From Defluviicoccus sp. (lineage in GTDB: Bacteria > Pseudomonadota > Alphaproteobacteria > MPNO01), in assembly GCA_028820945.1 (NCBI GenBank), contig JAPPHW010000154.1, positions 1 through 7,154 of the forward strand: a stretch of DNA of 7,154 nucleotides. Direction: 5' to 3'. Position numbers and translations under genes: made by a program. The notes under the pieces are model-generated. The model was not told where the DNA came from, ran no database searches, and saw only the letters and a list, made by a program, of their open reading frames with translations. Below are positions 5,004 to 7,154 of the stretch, in pieces. Each line of letters begins with the position of its first letter. Within the stretch, counting starts at the first letter, position 1.

Positions 5004-7088
5004 TCAGACGCGGCGCAGGAACTCGGGGATGTCGGACCCGTCGCCGTGGTCGTAGCCGTTGACCCTGCCGGCATGGCTGACGATCTCCGGGGGTGTCGGC
5101 GTGCCGGCAGGCTCGACGTCTGCGCCGTCGGTTTCGGCGGTTCGGTCGTCATCGCCGACCGTGGGATCGGTCTCGTCACCCGCGGACGCGGCGACGCCGT
5201 TCCCGTTGCCGTTGGCAGCGACGGCCGCCCCCGGGGCCTCGATGCTCTCGGCTACGGAGACCGGCTCCGGCGGATTGGGTGTGTCGCCGCTCTGCGGCTC
5301 CGCCTGCTCCACGCAACCGGCGCCGTCCGGTTCGGCCGACGGTTCTGGATTGGTCACGGAGTCCGATGCCTCGGTGTCCGCCTCCGTCTCCGTCCCGGCA
5401 TCCTCGACGTCGGCGCGGCCCGCGTCGAACGCCTTGAAGCCGGGCGGCGTCCAGGCGAGCGCGGCCGCGTGGGCGTCGGCCGTGATCCCGAGCGGAGGGC
5501 TGCCGGCCGCGAAGGCCTCTTCCATCGCCTTGGCGATCGCCGCCTTCTTGCTCTTGGCCCGCGCCGAGGCCCATGCCGCTCCCAGGGTCTCCCTGGCGAT
5601 GTCGAGGATGCGCCCCTTGTTGATGCGCGACCACAGCATGCCCGCGGTCGGGCGCACATGGCCCGCGAAGTCGATGTCCAGCCGGGCGACGGTGGCTTCC
5701 AGTTCGGGACGCCCCTGGGGCTCGAAGGCCAACTGGCCCTTGACCGTGCGCGCCACCGAGGCCGCAAACAGCGCCTGCTTCTGGGCCTCCGGCAACACCC
5801 GGAGGGCCGCGAAGGCCTCCCCGTCGTCCCTGATGGTCAGCCAGTCCAGCGGCAGGCTGGAGCGGTCGGCGAGCATCGCCTCGCCCGGGCTCCAGGCGCC
5901 GAAGTCCTGGTCGTTCATGCGCATCGTGGGCCGGTCGGCGGTCTCCCTGATCGCGATGTCGAGCGCATGGTCCCGGTAGCCGCGGGTGAACACGGCGCGG
6001 CCGAACTGGAACAGCATGAGATCGAAGGCGGCCTCGAAGTCGTTCCCGAGATGCGCCTTGACCAGTGCCGTGCGGATCGAGCGGAGATCGTCCGAAAGCC
6101 CGATCCCGACGCCCGCCTCCTTGCGCGCCTCGGCCTCGGGATCGGGAGGAGACGCGACGGGCGCGGAGATTGAGGGTCCCTGGAACCGGACGGACCCGGT
6201 GGCGCCGTCGCCGTCACCGGCATCGCCGCTGGCGCTGTCGCCGGAATCTTCCGGCTTCGGCATGTCCTCGGGCCGGACCAGGCCCCCGATGACCTGAAGC
6301 TCGCCGTTCCAGCCAATCGTGGCGATGGCGCCGGCGATCGCGTAGTCCTCCGGCCGGTAGGTCGTCCGGGCCTCGATCGCCGCGCTGATCTCGCCCGTCC
6401 GGGTCTCAATGGCGCAGGCCTCCTCTCCGAGCTCCTCGGTCCACTCGTCCTCGTCGAGATTGCAGAGCTCGTCCTCGCGGATGCGCAGACGTTCGAGTTC
6501 GGCCGTCTCCTCCTCGGTCGGCTCGACGCGCTCCGGCTGGATGCGCCCGTAACGCGCAAGCGAGGTCCAGTCGGCCTCCGGCGCCGCCGTTGCCCAGCGC
6601 CAGCGGGTTTCGAGCTCCTTCACGGTGTCGCCCAGCTTCTCCATGGCGAGTTTCTGCAGGAGCGCCGGGTCCTCCAGCCAGATTCCGCTCTTGTCCTCGT
6701 CGGCGAAGAGGTCCCGCAACACCGCTCCGCCCGCGGCCTCGTAGGCGTCGACGCCCACGAAAAGGGCCATGGCGGAGTTCGCCTGAACCCGCTCCTCGGT
6801 CAAGAGGCGCTTCACCTCCCAGGGGGCCGGGCGGTAACCCTGGTTCGCCAACTGCTCCCAGACAGTCATCTGGCGGCGGTGATCGGTGGTGACTGCGAAC
6901 GCCTTGAGCGTCTCCAGGCCGATCTCGTCGGCCCGGTAGGCATCGAGCAGTTCGGGCGCCGCGTTGCCGAGCCGCAGGCGCTGTTCGACCAAAGGCTCGG
7001 AGATGCCGAAGCGCGCGGCGATGGCCGCCACCGTGACGCCGGATTTTGCCAGCTCCGTGAACGCGGTCACTTGGTCGGCCGGATGCAT
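5004..7088 (-). CDS. ParB-like protein, N-terminally truncated at an IS boundary
   Basis: This is a large ParB/KorB-like DNA-binding protein. The conserved reading enters at the IS edge as IRVAMHPADQV. This is the segment that in intact ParB proteins follows the N-terminal nuclease-like/CTP-binding domain, which is absent here. A helix-turn-helix follows at residues 17-41 (TVAAIAARFGISEPLVEQRL) and the downstream helical domain (DAYRADEIGLETLKAF). Then come a glutamate-rich stretch (about 190-250), a Gly/Asp/Ser-rich linker (about 275-305), a folded domain at about 320-540, and an acidic low-complexity tail ending PEFLRRV. The 694 residues counted from ATG 7088 probably do not represent the native start. 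The frame meets TAA at 7116-7118 inside the IS. It can be produced only if transcription and an initiation site are supplied from the inserted side. It shares strand and order with the ATPase downstream. Confidence 0.82.
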   Translation of the reverse strand: MHPADQVTAFTELAKSGVTVAAIAARFGISEPLVEQRLRLGNAAPELLDAYRADEIGLETLKAFAVTTDHRRQMTVWEQLANQGYRPAPWEVKRLLTEERVQANSAMALFVGVDAYEAAGGAVLRDLFADEDKSGIWLEDPALLQKLAMEKLGDTVKELETRWRWATAAPEADWTSLARYGRIQPERVEPTEEETAELERLRIREDELCNLDEDEWTEELGEEACAIETRTGEISAAIEARTTYRPEDYAIAGAIATIGWNGELQVIGGLVRPEDMPKPEDSGDSASGDAGDGDGATGSVRFQGPSISAPVASPPDPEAEARKEAGVGIGLSDDLRSIRTALVKAHLGNDFEAAFDLMLFQFGRAVFTRGYRDHALDIAIRETADRPTMRMNDQDFGAWSPGEAMLADRSSLPLDWLTIRDDGEAFAALRVLPEAQKQALFAASVARTVKGQLAFEPQGRPELEATVARLDIDFAGHVRPTAGMLWSRINKGRILDIARETLGAAWASARAKSKKAAIAKAMEEAFAAGSPPLGITADAHAAALAWTPPGFKAFDAGRADVEDAGTETEADTEASDSVTNPEPSAEPDGAGCVEQAEPQSGDTPNPPEPVSVAESIEAPGAAVAANGNGNGVAASAGDETDPTVGDDDRTAETDGADVEPAGTPTPPEIVSHAGRVNGYDHGDGSDIPEFLRRV

Positions 7089-7100
7089 CGCGACGCGTAT

Positions 7101-7154
7101 TGGAGTTACCCCGCTTTAGTGGACAGTACAAGACTGTCGCCAACGGTGTTGAAG
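7101..7154. mobile_element. Terminal inverted repeat of an IS3-family insertion sequence
   Basis: Starting at 7101 the plus strand reads TGGAGTTACCCCGCTTTAG followed by TGGACAG. This has the layout of IS3-subgroup ends (TG, then TTACCC, GC, then AGTGGACA). The ParB homology stops at the preceding base, where the minus-strand frame reads a normal codon and then runs to TAA at 7116-7118. TAT at 7098-7100 may be one copy of the 3-bp target duplication. A small inverted repeat, ACAGT/ACTGT, occurs at 7123-7137. The transposase and other end are outside the window, so orientation is not determined. Confidence 0.65.

Noticed and set aside
5059..5979. 306-codon serine/alanine-rich plus-strand frame
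   Set aside because: Low-complexity antisense of the acidic ParB tail and the preceding domain.
4929..6173. 414-codon open frame on the plus strand opposite the ParB-like gene
   Set aside because: Arginine/glycine-rich shadow of the ParB-like coding sequence; it also runs through the intergenic hairpin.

Overview
This is a high-GC accessory region, most likely from an alphaproteobacterial plasmid or integrative/conjugative element. No taxonomic marker is present, so the host is inferred from base composition and from the gene set: a large ParB-like protein, a GHKL ATPase, a plasmid-type RadC and several very small genes. All ordinary genes run on the minus strand, so the natural reading direction is from right to left.

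Right to left, the window contains the following. (1) Positions 7101-7154 look like the terminal inverted repeat of an IS3-family insertion sequence. (2) Positions 5004-7100 hold a large ParB-like protein. It begins abruptly at the IS boundary, in the middle of the conserved ParB region just before the helix-turn-helix, so the N-terminal nuclease-like/CTP-binding half is not attached. (3) After an 86-nt gap with a strong GC-rich hairpin comes a 578-residue protein with a clear GHKL (Hsp90/MutL/histidine-kinase-type) ATP-binding fold (3181-4917). (4) Two small genes follow: a one-pass membrane protein with a heptad-repeat coiled coil (2789-3064) and a 63-residue protein with two CxxC pairs (2570-2761). 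(5) About 650 nt without a convincing gene (1921-2569) hold several strong hairpins and a short decayed copy of the 3' end of the ATPase gene. (6) A tightly coupled trio follows: radC (1312-1920), a 105-residue orphan protein (998-1315) and a small orphan gene starting at 1001. They overlap as GTGA and ATGA. (7) The last gene of the trio is cut at about codon 58 by the 3' end of a group II intron inserted in the opposite orientation. The intron-encoded reverse transcriptase/maturase and the RNA domains V and VI occupy about 1-826.

The cluster looks like a set of plasmid/ICE maintenance and accessory genes that has been hit by two mobile elements, one at each edge. RadC-family proteins and large ParB-like proteins are common on such elements. 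The GHKL ATPase has no recognisable C-terminal partner domain. Together with the membrane coiled-coil protein and the small zinc-binding candidate, it is the part of the window whose function is least understood. Calling the set one functional system is inference from gene order and strand only.
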